64,000 nucleotides of DNA from Streptomyces cyaneochromogenes (GCF_003963535.1 NZ_CP034539.1:2046001-2110000), one strand, 5' to 3'; positions 54,572-64,000 are shown, numbered from the stretch's first letter. Notes: generated from the letters alone by a model not told the origin. Made by a program: numbers and translations.

Positions 54572-55336
54572 ATGGCACGGAACATCCAGTCGCTCGAACG
54601 GGCGGCCGCGATGCTGCGGCTCCTCGCGGGCGGCGAGCGGCGCCTCGGCCTGTCGGACATCGCCTCGTCACTGGGCCTCGCCAAGGGCACCGCCCACGGC
54701 ATACTGCGCACCCTCCAGCAGGAGGGCTTCGTCGAGCAGGACGACGCTTCCGGGCGCTACCAGCTGGGCGCGGAGTTGCTGCGCCTGGGCACGACCTATC
54801 TGGACGTGCACGAGCTGCGGGCGCGCGCCCTGGTGTGGACGGACGACCTGGCCCGCTCCAGCGGGGAGAGCGTCTATCTGGGCGTGCTGCATCAGCAGGG
54901 CGTACTGATCGTCCACCACGTCTTCCGCCCCGACGACAGCCGGCAAGTGCTGGAGATAGGGGCCATGCAGCCGCTGCACTCCACGGCCCTGGGCAAGGTC
55001 CTGTCGGCGTACGACCCGGTCGCGCACAGCGAGGCGATCGAGGCCGACCGCAAGGCCTTCACGGACCGCACGGTGTGCGACCTGGACGGCTTCGAGCACA
55101 TCCTCGACATGACGCGCGCGCGTGGCTACGCGGCCGACGTCGAGGAGACCTGGGAGGGTGTCGCCTCCGTCGCCGCCCCCATTCACGACCGGCGCCGTAT
55201 GCCGGTGGGCGCGGTCGGGATCACCGGCGCCGTGGAGCGGCTGGGCCGGGACGGCGAGCTGCGTCAGGAGCTGATCGCGGCGGTACGGGACTGTGCCCGC
55301 GCGGTGTCGCGGGATCTGGGCGCCGGGCGCTTCTGA
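54572..55336 (+). CDS. gylR: IclR-type glycerol operon regulator GylR
   Basis: 254 residues; ATG at 54572 (MARNIQSLERAAAMLRLLAGG). HTH LGLSDIASSLGLAKGTAHGILRTLQQEGFV, then an IclR effector domain (RSSGESVYLGVLHQQGVLIVHHV, GAMQPLHSTALGKVL). GylR represses the glycerol catabolic genes, with glycerol 3-phosphate thought to be the inducer. It is followed in the same orientation by glpF, glpK and glpD. The upstream frame is open but the region around 54502-54518 is an operator, so the later ATG is preferred. Confidence 0.94.
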   Translation: MARNIQSLERAAAMLRLLAGGERRLGLSDIASSLGLAKGTAHGILRTLQQEGFVEQDDASGRYQLGAELLRLGTTYLDVHELRARALVWTDDLARSSGESVYLGVLHQQGVLIVHHVFRPDDSRQVLEIGAMQPLHSTALGKVLSAYDPVAHSEAIEADRKAFTDRTVCDLDGFEHILDMTRARGYAADVEETWEGVASVAAPIHDRRRMPVGAVGITGAVERLGRDGELRQELIAAVRDCARAVSRDLGAGRF

Positions 55337-55562
55337 GGAGCCGGGCAAGGAGTGACAGCCGGGGCGTCATATGGCGTTCCGGCCCTCGCGATGTCCTGAC
55401 ATAGCGGCACAAACCACCCGAGGAACACGCGCCGTACTCCCTACGCGGCAGTACGCATCCGACCCCTCAGTGTCGATAAATCAACACAACCCATAACGAT
55501 CGAGCATTCGATAACAGGGCTCTTGACGGGCGCCTTACGCCGGGGCAAGACTCCCGTCCATC

Positions 55563-55579
55563 GGTCGGCATTGTCGAAC
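55563..55579. promoter_or_regulatory. GylR operator-like element upstream of glpF
   Basis: GGTCGGCATTGTCGAAC is the counterpart of the gylR promoter element. It is followed at 55599-55604 by TAGAGT, a possible -10 box. The wider region 55337-55707 (371 bases) holds no gene. It is locally AT-rich (CGATAAATCAACACAACCC at 55474-55492), has a direct ATTCGATAAC, and should contain the glpFKD promoter. Confidence 0.55.
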
Positions 55580-55707
55580 ACCTACCGGCAATACGCGCTA
55601 GAGTGTGACAACGCCAAGGACCGCCATCGCCCTCACCCCGAGGGCACGCGAACCACCGGAGGGACCCGGGGTTCGGCTTCCCTGGACGAAGGACAAAGGA
55701 GTCGCGG

Positions 55708-56502
55708 GTGTCCAGCTCCGACATCTTCATCGGCGAGACCATCGGTACCGCCATACTCATCCTGCTCGGCGGCGGCGTCTGCGCGGCCGTCACGCTGAAG
55801 GCCTCCAAGGCCCGCAACGCCGGCTGGCTCGCCATCACCTTCGGGTGGGGCTTCGCAGTGCTCACGGCGGTCTACACCTCGGCGCCGCTGTCCGGCGCCC
55901 ACCTGAACCCGGCCGTGACGGTCGCCCTGGCGATCAAGGACAACGACTGGAGCAACGTTCCGACGTACCTCGCCGGACAGTTCCTGGGTGCCGCGATCGG
56001 TGCGGCTCTGGTCTGGGTCGCCTACTACGGCCAGTTCCACGCGCACCTCACCGACAAGGAGATCGTCGGCGGTCCGGGTGCGCAGGCCACGGAGGCCAAG
56101 GCCGTCGAGGCCCAGGAGACGGGCGCCGGCCCGGTCCTTGGCATCTTCTCCACCGGTCCCGAGATCCGGAACGTGGTGCAGAACCTGCTCACGGAGATCA
56201 TCGGCACCGTCGTGCTGGTGCTCGCCATCCTCACGCAGGGCCTCAACAACAACGGCGACGGCCTCGGCCCGATCGGTGCGCTGATCGTCGCGCTCGTGGT
56301 CGTCTCGATCGGTCTGTCCCTCGGCGGGCCGACCGGCTACGCGATCAACCCGGCCCGTGACCTCGGTCCGCGTATCGTGCACGCCCTTCTGCCCCTGCCC
56401 AACAAGGGCGGCTCCGACTGGGGCTACGCCTGGATCCCGGTGGTCGGTCCGCTGATCGGCGCGGCGATCGCCGCAGGCATCTACAACGTCGCATTTGCTT
56501 AG
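55708..56502 (+). CDS. glpF: Glycerol uptake facilitator
   Basis: 264 residues; GTG at 55708 with AAAGGAG. Aquaporin-family channel with six membrane helices and two NPA motifs ([11 protein letters not shown] and [13 protein letters not shown]); the Asp after the second NPA is typical of glycerol facilitators. First gene of the glpFKD (gylCAB) operon. Confidence 0.96.
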   Translation: MSSSDIFIGETIGTAILILLGGGVCAAVTLKASKARNAGWLAITFGWGFAVLTAVYTSAPLSGAHLNPAVTVALAIKDNDWSNVPTYLAGQFLGAAIGAALVWVAYYGQFHAHLTDKEIVGGPGAQATEAKAVEAQETGAGPVLGIFSTGPEIRNVVQNLLTEIIGTVVLVLAILTQGLNNNGDGLGPIGALIVALVVVSIGLSLGGPTGYAINPARDLGPRIVHALLPLPNKGGSDWGYAWIPVVGPLIGAAIAAGIYNVAFA

Positions 56503-56599
56503 GAGAACCGAGCTTCACCCGTTCGAGTGAGAAGCACCGAAACTCTCAGCACGCGCCGTACGTAAAGCCCCATAACCACGGAACTTCCAGGAGCACACA

Positions 56600-58141
56600 G
56601 TGACCGACGCGCACACCGCCGGCCCCTTCATCGCAGCCATCGACCAGGGCACGACCTCCTCCCGCTGTATCGTCTTCGACCGCGACGGACGCATCGTCTC
56701 CGTCGACCAGAAGGAGCACGAGCAGATCTTCCCGAAGCCGGGCTGGGTCGAGCACAACGCCACCGAGATCTGGACCAACGTCCAGGAGGTCGTCGCCGGA
56801 GCCATCGCCAAGGCCGGCATCACCCGCGACGACATCAAGGCCATCGGCATCACCAACCAGCGCGAGACCACCGTGCTGTGGGACAAGAACACCGGTGAGC
56901 CCGTCCACAACGCCATCGTCTGGCAGGACACCCGCACCGACGCCCTCTGCAAGGAGCTCGGCCGCAACGTCGGGCAGGACCGCTTCCGCCGCGAGACCGG
57001 TCTGCCGCTGGCCTCCTACTTCGCCGGTCCGAAGGCCCGCTGGCTGCTGGACAACGTCGAGGGCCTCAAGGAGCGCGCCGAGGCCGGCGACATCCTCTTC
57101 GGCACCATGGACACCTGGGTCATCTGGAACCTGACCGGTGGTGCCAACGGCGGCAAGCACGTCACCGACGTCACCAACGCGTCCCGCACCATGCTGATGA
57201 ACCTGCACACCATGGAGTGGGACGAAAAGATCGCCGAGTCGATCGGCGTGCCGCTGCAGATCCTGCCCGAGATCCGCTCCTCCGCCGAGGTCTACGGCGA
57301 GGTCACCGGCGGCAAGCTGGGCGACCTGCTCGGCGGCATCCCGGTCGCCTCCGCGCTCGGCGACCAGCAGGCGGCCCTGTTCGGCCAGACCTGTTTCTCC
57401 GAGGGCGAGGTCAAGTCGACGTACGGCACCGGCACCTTCATGGTGATGAACACCGGTGACAAGATCATCAACTCGTACGCGGGCCTGCTGACCACGGTCG
57501 GCTACAAGATCGGCGACCAGCCGACGGTGTACGCCCTGGAGGGCTCGATCGCCGTCACCGGCTCGCTGGTGCAGTGGATGCGCGACCAGATGGGTCTGAT
57601 CTCCACCGCCGCCGAGATCGAGACGCTCGCGCTCTCGGTCGAGGACAACGGCGGGGCCTACTTCGTACCGGCCTTCTCCGGCCTGTTCGCCCCGCACTGG
57701 CGCTCCGACGCCCGCGGTGTGATCGCCGGCCTGACCCGGTACGTCACCAAGGCGCACCTCGCGCGTGCCGTCCTGGAGGCGACCGCGTGGCAGACGCGGG
57801 AGATCGCCGACGCCATGGTCAAGGACTCCGGCGACGAGCTGGTGGCCCTGAAGGTCGACGGCGGCATGACCTCCAACAACCTGCTGATGCAGACCCTCTC
57901 GGACGTCCTGGACGCACCCGTGGTGCGCCCGATGGTCGCCGAGACCACCTGCCTCGGCGCCGCCTACGCCGCCGGTCTCGCCGTCGGCTTCTGGTCCGGT
58001 ACCGACGAACTGCGCTCCAACTGGCGCCGGGCCGCCGAGTGGACCCCCCACATGGACGCGGAGACCCGCGACCGTGAGTACAAGAACTGGCTCAAGGCCG
58101 TCGACCGGACCATGGGCTGGATCGAGGACGACGAGAGCTGA
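56600..58141 (+). CDS. glpK: Glycerol kinase
   Basis: 513 residues; GTG at 56600 with AGGAG. FGGY-kinase signatures: [59 protein letters not shown] and [19 protein letters not shown]. It phosphorylates glycerol with ATP. It lies 97 bases after glpF. Confidence 0.97.
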   Translation: MTDAHTAGPFIAAIDQGTTSSRCIVFDRDGRIVSVDQKEHEQIFPKPGWVEHNATEIWTNVQEVVAGAIAKAGITRDDIKAIGITNQRETTVLWDKNTGEPVHNAIVWQDTRTDALCKELGRNVGQDRFRRETGLPLASYFAGPKARWLLDNVEGLKERAEAGDILFGTMDTWVIWNLTGGANGGKHVTDVTNASRTMLMNLHTMEWDEKIAESIGVPLQILPEIRSSAEVYGEVTGGKLGDLLGGIPVASALGDQQAALFGQTCFSEGEVKSTYGTGTFMVMNTGDKIINSYAGLLTTVGYKIGDQPTVYALEGSIAVTGSLVQWMRDQMGLISTAAEIETLALSVEDNGGAYFVPAFSGLFAPHWRSDARGVIAGLTRYVTKAHLARAVLEATAWQTREIADAMVKDSGDELVALKVDGGMTSNNLLMQTLSDVLDAPVVRPMVAETTCLGAAYAAGLAVGFWSGTDELRSNWRRAAEWTPHMDAETRDREYKNWLKAVDRTMGWIEDDES

Positions 58142-58197
58142 CGAGAGCCCGTCGAAGGCTCTCCGACACGAGCTCTGATGAGGAGTAAGAACCCGAA

Positions 58198-59814
58198 ATG
58201 ACCAGTCAGTCCACCCTGCAGTCCGTGCCTGCCCTCGGTACGCGCCCGGCCTCCGGCTCCAACCCGAGCCGCGCCGAGACCCGGGAGCAGCTTTCCAAGG
58301 CGTCGTACGACCTTCTCGTGATCGGCGGCGGCATCCTGGGCATCTCCACCGCCTGGCACGCCGCGCAGTCCGGCCTCAGGGTGGCTCTGGTCGACGCCGG
58401 CGACTTCGCCGGCGCCACCTCCTCCGCCTCCTCCAAGCTGCTCCACGGCGGTCTGCGCTACCTGCAGACCGGCGCGGTGAAGCTGGTGGCGGAGAACCAC
58501 TTCGAGCGCCGTGCGGTCTCCCGCCAGGTGGCCCCCCACCTGGCGAACCCGCTCACCTTCTACCTTCCTGTGTACAAGGGCGGGCCGCACGGCGCCGCGA
58601 AGCTCGGGGCGGGCGTCTTCGCCTACTCCGCGCTCTCCGCGTTCGGTGACGGCGTCGGCCACCTCCTGTCCCCCGCCAAGGCGGCGCAGGACGTGCCCGA
58701 GCTGCGCACCGAGAACCTCAAGGCCGTGGCCGTGTACGGCGACGACCAGATGAACGACGCGCGCATGGCGCTGATGACGGTCCGCGCGGCCGTCGAGGCG
58801 GGCGCGGTCGTGCTCAACCACGCCGAGGTCAGCGGCCTGCGCTTCACCAAGGGCCGGGTGACCGGAGCGGACCTCAAGGACCGGCTGTCCGGCGACGAGT
58901 TCGGGGTGAACGCCCGTCTCGTGCTGAACGCGACCGGGCCCTGGGTCGACCACCTGCGCAAGATGGAGGACCCGAACGCGGCCCCGTCGATCCGGCTGTC
59001 GAAGGGCGCGCACCTGGTCCTGAAGCGGACCGCGCCCTGGAAGGCGGCGCTCGCGACCCCGATCGACAAGTACCGCATCACGTTCGCCCTGCCCTGGGAG
59101 GACATGCTGCTGCTGGGCACCACGGACGAGGAGTTCGAGGGCGACCCGGCGGATGTCGCGGTCAACGACAAGGACATATCCCAGATCCTGGACGAGGCCG
59201 CGTTCTCCATCCGGGACCAGCAGCTCGGCCGGGACCTCATCACATACGCCTTCGCGGGTCTGCGGGTGCTGCCGGGCGGGCCCGGGGACACGGCGAAGGC
59301 CAAGCGCGAGACGGTCGTGACCGAGGGCACGGGCGGCATGCTGTCCGTGGCGGGCGGCAAGTGGACGACGTTCCGCCACATCGGCCGCACGATCATGCAG
59401 AAGCTGGAGTCCCTGCCGGGCGCCCCGCTGGGCGACGACTTCGAGCCGATCGCCTCGCTGCCGAAGAAGCTGCCGCTGCCGGGTATCGCCAACCCGCGCG
59501 CGGTCGCCCACCGGCTGCTGACCGACCGCCCGGCGCCGGGCCCGCGCATGGGGGCGGACACGGCGAAGCACCTGGCGACCCACTACGGCTCCCTGGCCTT
59601 CGACATCGCCCGCATCGCCAACGAGAACCCGGAGCTGGGCGAGCGCGTCCACCCGGACGCCCCGGAGATCTGGGCCCAGGTCGTCTACGCCCGGGACAAC
59701 GAGTGGGCCGAGACGCCGGACGACGTGCTGCGCCGTCGTACGACCCTGACGATCCGTGGTCTGGCCTCGGACGACGTCCGGGCGAAGGTCCAGGACCTGC
59801 TCGACAAGAAGTGA
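58198..59814 (+). CDS. glpD: Glycerol-3-phosphate dehydrogenase (FAD)
   Basis: 538 residues; ATG at 58198. FAD dinucleotide-binding motif VIGGGILGISTAW (41-53) and the GlpD phrase SSKLLHGGLRYLQTGAVKLV, with a C-terminal DAO_C domain. It oxidises glycerol 3-phosphate to dihydroxyacetone phosphate, at the membrane. It is 56 bases after glpK. Confidence 0.97.
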   Translation: MTSQSTLQSVPALGTRPASGSNPSRAETREQLSKASYDLLVIGGGILGISTAWHAAQSGLRVALVDAGDFAGATSSASSKLLHGGLRYLQTGAVKLVAENHFERRAVSRQVAPHLANPLTFYLPVYKGGPHGAAKLGAGVFAYSALSAFGDGVGHLLSPAKAAQDVPELRTENLKAVAVYGDDQMNDARMALMTVRAAVEAGAVVLNHAEVSGLRFTKGRVTGADLKDRLSGDEFGVNARLVLNATGPWVDHLRKMEDPNAAPSIRLSKGAHLVLKRTAPWKAALATPIDKYRITFALPWEDMLLLGTTDEEFEGDPADVAVNDKDISQILDEAAFSIRDQQLGRDLITYAFAGLRVLPGGPGDTAKAKRETVVTEGTGGMLSVAGGKWTTFRHIGRTIMQKLESLPGAPLGDDFEPIASLPKKLPLPGIANPRAVAHRLLTDRPAPGPRMGADTAKHLATHYGSLAFDIARIANENPELGERVHPDAPEIWAQVVYARDNEWAETPDDVLRRRTTLTIRGLASDDVRAKVQDLLDKK

Positions 59815-59939
59815 CCTCGAACGCGCCGAGGGAGGTTTTCGCCGGATGAGCCTCCCGCGGCGCAGGGTCCGGCCACTCCCCTGACCGAGCCGGACCGCAC
59901 GAGGGCGGCCCCATCCGCACCGGGGCCGGCCACCACCGG

Positions 59940-59973
59940 AAGGGGCGGCTCCACGCCGACGGAGCCGCCCCTT
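59940..59973 (+). terminator. Terminator of the glp operon
   Basis: AAGGGGCGGCTCC (59940-59952) pairs with GGAGCCGCCCCTT (59961-59973) around an 8-base loop, then TCGT. It is 126 bases after the glpD stop; 59815-59939 has no gene. Confidence 0.8.
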
Positions 59974-60028
59974 TCGTATGCCGGATATTCCGGGGCGCCG
60001 AGGCCGGTGTTGCCTCTATCGTGCGGCC

Positions 60029-60541
60029 GTGACGATCACCGACGCCGAGATGGCCGCGCTACTCGCGCCCGGCGGGTTTCACTTCCTGCGACGCCTGAGC
60101 GACGCCGAGGTCCCGCCCCCTCCTCTGCCGCCCCATCACGGCCCTGCGAATTGCCTGCCCGAGCACGGGCGGATCGACTCTCCCGTGGTCGACATCGACG
60201 ACCCGGAGCTGCCCGCCAAGGTCCGGCAGGGCTGGTACGGGATGGCGGCCGAGTACGGACTCCTCGACGACGGACGCGAGTTCCTGCTCGGCGTCGACTA
60301 CTCCGACCCCGAGGACGTGAACAGCGAATGGGCGTGGGCCCGGGTGCGGCTCCTCGACGAGTGGGACCTCGGCGGCGGTGACGACGGTCCGCTGCCGAAG
60401 TGGATGCGGTTCTACATGGGCGACCGTTTCGTCCCGGAGTTCACGGTGATGTCCCTTGACGGGCGCCTGATGATGAACACCACCCTGTGGGGCGACGGCA
60501 CAGTCAGCACCATCGTCATCTGCCCGTCCAGGCTGCCGTGA
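60029..60541 (+). CDS. Conserved protein of unknown function
   Basis: 170 residues from GTG 60029 (MTITDAEMAALLAPGGFHFL). No signal peptide or membrane helix; a proline cluster VPPPPLPPH is at 27-35. The C-terminal half (EWAWARVRLLDEWDL, PKWMRFYMGDRFVPEFTVMSLDGRLMMNTTLWGDGTVSTIVI) is beta-rich. No family recognised. TATCGT lies about six bases before the start and there is no clear ribosome-binding site, so a leaderless transcript is possible. It is convergent with mtnK (6 bases apart). Confidence 0.7.
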   Translation: MTITDAEMAALLAPGGFHFLRRLSDAEVPPPPLPPHHGPANCLPEHGRIDSPVVDIDDPELPAKVRQGWYGMAAEYGLLDDGREFLLGVDYSDPEDVNSEWAWARVRLLDEWDLGGGDDGPLPKWMRFYMGDRFVPEFTVMSLDGRLMMNTTLWGDGTVSTIVICPSRLP

Positions 60542-60547
60542 CGCTCG

Positions 60548-61708
60548 TCAGAGGAGCGCCCGCACGTGCTCCGGTGTCGTCAGCTGCGCACGCCGCACGA
60601 TCAGTTCGCGCCCCAGCAGCAACGCCCGCCGGGACGCCGGTACCGGGTCCGGCAGCGTCGTCAGGTCGGTCAGGTGGGCGAAGCCGATGATGCGGCGGAT
60701 GATCTCCGTGCCCGCGTAGCCCAGGGACTCCGTCCACACCCGGCGCAGGAAGCGGTCGAGGTAGGCGTCGTCGAAGAACGGGTCGACGCGGGTCGGCCAC
60801 AGGCGGCGGAACTCCGTCTCGAAGGCTTCCCAGGACAGGCGGAGTTGGTCGTCGTGGTCGGACAGCGTGCCGAGCGCACGCGCCCGCTCCTGCGACACCA
60901 GCGCGTTGGCCCAGTACAGGCCGAGGTCGTAGCCGATCGGGCCCACGAAGGAGAACTCCGGGTCGAACACCCGGACCACGGGGGCGCCTTCGCGTTCGCC
61001 GACCATGATGCTGCCGGTGTGCAGGTCGCCGTGGAGGAGGGCCTGGGCGCTGGTCATGAAGGTGTGGCGGAGGTCGGCCACCTCGGTCCGCAGACCGGTG
61101 TCGGCGCGGAACCGCGCGGCCAGGTCGTCCAGGCCCTCGTGCCAGTGGTTGTGCTCGTGCTCGATGTAGGGCTCGGACAGGACCACGTCCTCGGTGATCT
61201 TGCAGAGTTCAGGGCTGACCGAGGCCGCGATCAGGGCCTTGCGGTCGGCCGACGCCATGCCGAAGTCGCTGGTGGCGAAGGAGAACTGGGCCACGAACTC
61301 GCCGATCCTCGCCGAGGTGTGCGGGCCGTAGGGCGCGCCCTCGTTCAGCAGCGTCCGCAGCACCTCCAGGTCGGACATGTCCTCCATGACGAGGGCGTAG
61401 TTCTCGGGGTCGTAGCCGTGGACCGCCGGGATCTTGTCCGGGGCGACCTTGGCGACCTGCTCGTACGCGCGGGCCTCGGCGTCGGCGCGGTCGGGGTTCA
61501 TCGGCCAGGAGGGCCCGGCGACCCGGACCCAGGGCAGGGCCTGCTTCACGGCGAGGCTGCGCGTTCCGTCCGCGCTCGTCGCCAGGAAGACCCGGTTCAT
61601 GTTGCCGTCCGAGACCTCGCGGACCCGCGGATCGGCCGGGTCGTCCCAGTGGCCGCGCTCGCGCAGGTACGCCGGGATGTCGTCGGTCTCCAGGATGCGG
61701 TAGCCCAT
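60548..61708 (-). CDS. mtnK: S-methyl-5-thioribose kinase
   Basis: 386 residues; ATG at 61708 with GAGGAG. Kinase fold of the choline/ethanolamine kinase type: LAVKQALPWVRV (ATP Lys), LLHGDLHTGSIMV (catalytic HGD at 226-228) and VFDPEFSFVGPIGYDLG (metal DPE at 249-251). It phosphorylates methylthioribose for methionine salvage. The adjacent sugar ABC transporter genes are on the same strand. Confidence 0.93.
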   Translation of the reverse strand: MGYRILETDDIPAYLRERGHWDDPADPRVREVSDGNMNRVFLATSADGTRSLAVKQALPWVRVAGPSWPMNPDRADAEARAYEQVAKVAPDKIPAVHGYDPENYALVMEDMSDLEVLRTLLNEGAPYGPHTSARIGEFVAQFSFATSDFGMASADRKALIAASVSPELCKITEDVVLSEPYIEHEHNHWHEGLDDLAARFRADTGLRTEVADLRHTFMTSAQALLHGDLHTGSIMVGEREGAPVVRVFDPEFSFVGPIGYDLGLYWANALVSQERARALGTLSDHDDQLRLSWEAFETEFRRLWPTRVDPFFDDAYLDRFLRRVWTESLGYAGTEIIRRIIGFAHLTDLTTLPDPVPASRRALLLGRELIVRRAQLTTPEHVRALL

Positions 61709-61730
61709 CGTACGAACTCCTCGAACTTCC

Positions 61731-62777
61731 TCAGGCCGTGCGGCGCTTGGACAGGGTGAAGCTGAAGACGAGCGCGAGGATGAGGACCGCGCCCTCGACG
61801 ACGTCCTGGGTGTAGTACGGCAGGCCCTTGATGGTCAGGCCGGTGGTGATGATGCCGATCAGTACGGCGCCCAGGGCCGTGCCCCAGACGTTCGGGCGGC
61901 CGCGGCCCAGGACCGAGGTGCCGACGAGGGCCACCGCGACCGCCTCCAGCAGCTGCGAGGTGCCGGCGGACACATCGCCCTGGCCGATGCGGGACGCCAG
62001 GATCAGGCCGCCGATCGAGGCGAGGACCCCGGAGAGGACGTAGGCGAGGGCACGGTACGCGCCGACGCGGATGCCGGCCAGGCGGGCGGCCTCGGGGTTG
62101 GCGCCGATGGCGTACAGGACGCGGCCCCAACGGGTGCGGGCGAGGAAGACCCAGGCGACGACGGTCAGCGCGCCGAAGACCAGGACGGAGATCGGGATGC
62201 CGAGGACGGTGCCGCGGTCGATGCGCAGGAAGCCGTCGGTGAACCTGCCGGGCGCGGTGGTGCCGTCGGACCGGGTCATGCCGGGGGTGATGGACTGGCC
62301 GTCGACCAGGATCAGCTTGGCGCCCTGGATGACGAACATGGTGCCGAGGGTGGCCAGCATGTCGGGGATCTTCAGGACGACGATGAGCAGGGCGTTCAGC
62401 AGGCCGGCCAGCGCGCCCGCCGCGATCACCGCGAGGATCGCGACGGTGCCGATCTGGTTGAGGACGACCATGGTGTGCGCGGCGACCGAGACGCCGAGGC
62501 CGGCCACCGCTCCGACGGACATGTCCATTCCGCCGACGGCCATGGTGAGGGTGACGCCGAGGCCGAGGATCGCGGCGACCGAGACGTATCTGAGCGTGTC
62601 GAGGAGGGTCGCCGACTCGCGGAAGGAACCCTCGCTCAGCGCGAAGTACAGGAAGAGCGCGACCGTGACGAAGATGAACCCGTACTTGATGACGGCGTTC
62701 TGGACGCGCACGGCGGTGGAGGCCGCGGGCGGGATAGCCGCCTTGGTGGGGACCTCGGTGCTCTGGGTGGTGGTCAT
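61731..62777 (-). CDS. Ribose-type ABC transporter permease
   Basis: 348 residues; ATG at 62777. RbsC-family permease with about eight to ten helices: LTMAVGGMDMSVGAVAGLG, NALLIVVLKIPDMLATLGTMFVIQG, YAIGANPEAARLAGIRVG (the EAA-like cytoplasmic loop). It lies 22 bases before mtnK, so it is probably part of methylthioribose uptake. Partner ATPase is at 62816. Confidence 0.92.
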   Translation of the reverse strand: MTTTQSTEVPTKAAIPPAASTAVRVQNAVIKYGFIFVTVALFLYFALSEGSFRESATLLDTLRYVSVAAILGLGVTLTMAVGGMDMSVGAVAGLGVSVAAHTMVVLNQIGTVAILAVIAAGALAGLLNALLIVVLKIPDMLATLGTMFVIQGAKLILVDGQSITPGMTRSDGTTAPGRFTDGFLRIDRGTVLGIPISVLVFGALTVVAWVFLARTRWGRVLYAIGANPEAARLAGIRVGAYRALAYVLSGVLASIGGLILASRIGQGDVSAGTSQLLEAVAVALVGTSVLGRGRPNVWGTALGAVLIGIITTGLTIKGLPYYTQDVVEGAVLILALVFSFTLSKRRTA

Positions 62778-62815
62778 GGGGTGCTTCCCTGGACTTCCTG
62801 GGGGCGGGGCCGGCG

Positions 62816-64000
62816 TCAGACGGACGCCGAGATGGTCTGGATGACGCGGTCGCGTTGCGCGTCTTCGCCGCAGGCGTCGAGGTGGACCTCACCGGCGGCC
62901 AGCACGACGACCCGGTCGGCGACCTCCAGCACCTCGTCGACGTCGGCGGACAGGACGAGGACGGCGGCCCCCTCGGCGGCCAGCGCCCTGGCGCGGCGGC
63001 CGATGTCGCGGCGGGCACCGATGTCGACGCCCCGGAAGGGCTCGTCGAGGATGAGGACGCGCGGGGTCTCGGCGAGCCAGCGGCCGACGACGACCTTCTG
63101 CTGGTTGCCGCCGGACAGCTCCTCGACGGTGCTGTGCTCGTCGCGGGCGACGACACCGAGGGCCCCGATGATGTCGCGGCCGAGGGCGTTCTCCTTCGCC
63201 GTGTCGACGAGCCCGAGCCGGGACAGCGACTTCAGGAACGGCAGCGAGATGTTCTGGGCCAGCGACCAGCCGGGGACGAGGGCGTCGGCGTGCCGGTCCT
63301 CGGGGACGAGGTGGACGCCGGCGCGGATGGCGTCGCCGGGGCGGCGGGGCGCGTACGGCTTGCCGTCCAGCTCGACGGCACCGGACGTGAAGGGCTCGGC
63401 GCCGAACAGGCCGCGGGCCAGCTCGGTCTTGCCCGCGCCCAGCAGGCCGACGACGCCGGTGACTTCGCCGGCGCGGAGGTCGAGGTCCAGGGGCGCCCTG
63501 CCGTCGAAGAGCCGTACGCCGCGTAGTGACAGGGCGACGTTCCCGTGCGCTTCCCCTGGCTCGCCCTCCCGGACCGGGCGGGCCGTCGTGGCCTCCTGGG
63601 CCTGGGCGAGCATCGCGCGCAGGGCGGCGTCCCAGTCGAACGGCTTGGCCTGGTCCTCGGTGAGACGTCCGTCCCGCAGGACGACCAGGCGGTCGGCGAG
63701 GGCGTCGATCTCGCCGAGGCGGTGGGAGACGTAGAGCACCGCGATGCCGTCGTCGCGCATCCTCTCCACGAGCGTGAAGAGCCGCTGCGCCTCGGCCGCC
63801 GACAGCGCCGAGGTCGGCTCGTCGAGGATCAGCAGCCGGGGGCGGGTGGCCAGGGCGCGGGCCAGGATGAGCAACTGGCGGTCGGAGACGCCGAGTTCGG
63901 TGACGTCGCCGCGCAGCACGGCGTCGCTCCAGTCGAGGCCGAGGGCGGCCTGGATCTCGCGGGCCCGGGTGAGCAGGCGGCGTCCGCCCAGGAACGGGTT
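62816..64000 (-). CDS. Ribose-type ABC transporter ATPase, C-terminal part
   Basis: The gene continues past the window edge; the frame is open to 64000 (NPFLGGRRLLTRAREIQAAL). It covers the end of the first nucleotide-binding domain (LGVSDRQLLILARALATRPRLLILDEPTSAL) and the whole second domain (Walker A VVGLLGAGKTE, signature LSGGNQQKV, Walker B VLILDEPFRGVDIG). Double-domain RbsA/XylG type ATPases serve sugar importers. It is 38 bases before the permease gene. The first Walker A is outside the window. Confidence 0.93.
   Translation of the reverse strand, partial: NPFLGGRRLLTRAREIQAALGLDWSDAVLRGDVTELGVSDRQLLILARALATRPRLLILDEPTSALSAAEAQRLFTLVERMRDDGIAVLYVSHRLGEIDALADRLVVLRDGRLTEDQAKPFDWDAALRAMLAQAQEATTARPVREGEPGEAHGNVALSLRGVRLFDGRAPLDLDLRAGEVTGVVGLLGAGKTELARGLFGAEPFTSGAVELDGKPYAPRRPGDAIRAGVHLVPEDRHADALVPGWSLAQNISLPFLKSLSRLGLVDTAKENALGRDIIGALGVVARDEHSTVEELSGGNQQKVVVGRWLAETPRVLILDEPFRGVDIGARRDIGRRARALAAEGAAVLVLSADVDEVLEVADRVVVLAAGEVHLDACGEDAQRDRVIQTISASV

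Noticed and set aside
1..64000. CRISPR arrays, tRNA or rRNA genes, insertion sequences, integrase or attachment sites
   Set aside because: No regularly spaced direct repeats, tRNA-like cloverleaf, transposase motifs or phage integrases were recognised.

Overview
The window is chromosomal DNA from a Streptomyces species. The base composition is very GC-rich, GTG/TTG starts are common, and it carries a conservon, a complete Pup-proteasome system and a gylR-glpFKD glycerol locus. From memory, the gene order matches the S. coelicolor region that runs from rar/cvn9 through tat, proteasome, metH and gyl; no alignment was run.

Layout. 1-4.4 kb: the start of an ABC transporter ATPase with its PadR regulator, an APC-family permease of the urea-carboxylase type, a GNAT acetyltransferase and an RluA-type pseudouridine synthase. 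4.36-4.94 kb: a gene-free, degenerate GC-rich repeat tract. 4.9-9.6 kb (minus): a conservon, rarA-B-C-D-E (kinase-like protein, roadblock protein, DUF742 protein, GTPase, P450). 10-17.5 kb: a TetR regulator divergent from an operon for guanidine (or urea) breakdown made of two DUF1989 proteins, a biotin-dependent carboxylase and allophanate hydrolase. The TetR palindrome recurs 9.7 kb away in front of the permease, so one regulon appears to straddle the conservon. 17.5-21.1 kb: a probable rifamycin-resistance pair, an MGT-type glycosyltransferase (rgt) and a HelD/HelR-type RNA polymerase-associated ATPase. It is preceded by an exact copy of the 20-bp rifamycin-associated element (RAE) as I recall that motif.

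21.2-40.1 kb (almost all minus): helY, tatC, tatA, two small conserved genes, pafC, pafB, two FKBP isomerases, pafA, an MFS exporter with a divergent LacI regulator, prcA, prcB, an endonuclease VII-like gene, pup, dop and mpa/arc. This is the full set for pupylation, depupylation and proteasomal degradation, plus the PafBC DNA-damage activator. 40-46 kb: a small ferredoxin, a membrane-anchored protein, trmI, a site-2 protease with CBS domains, a RecB-family nuclease and an orphan LuxR-type response regulator. 46-54.3 kb: two tandem peptide-binding lipoproteins without transport partners, a HAD phosphatase and cobalamin-dependent methionine synthase metH. 54.5-60 kb: gylR and glpF-glpK-glpD, with a 17-bp operator-like element shared by the gylR and glpF promoters. 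60-64 kb: an unknown small protein, methylthioribose kinase mtnK and a ribose-type ABC permease and ATPase (cut by the window edge), together probably for 5-methylthioribose or a related sugar.

Most exciting points: the RAE-rgt-helR module; the split guanidine regulon with a shared TetR operator; a P450 (RarE) that lacks the K-helix ExxR and carries a Pro/Ala linker and a Trp/Arg-rich tail; the repeat tract beside it; and several candidate operators found by eye. All motif searches were done by eye and no database was consulted.
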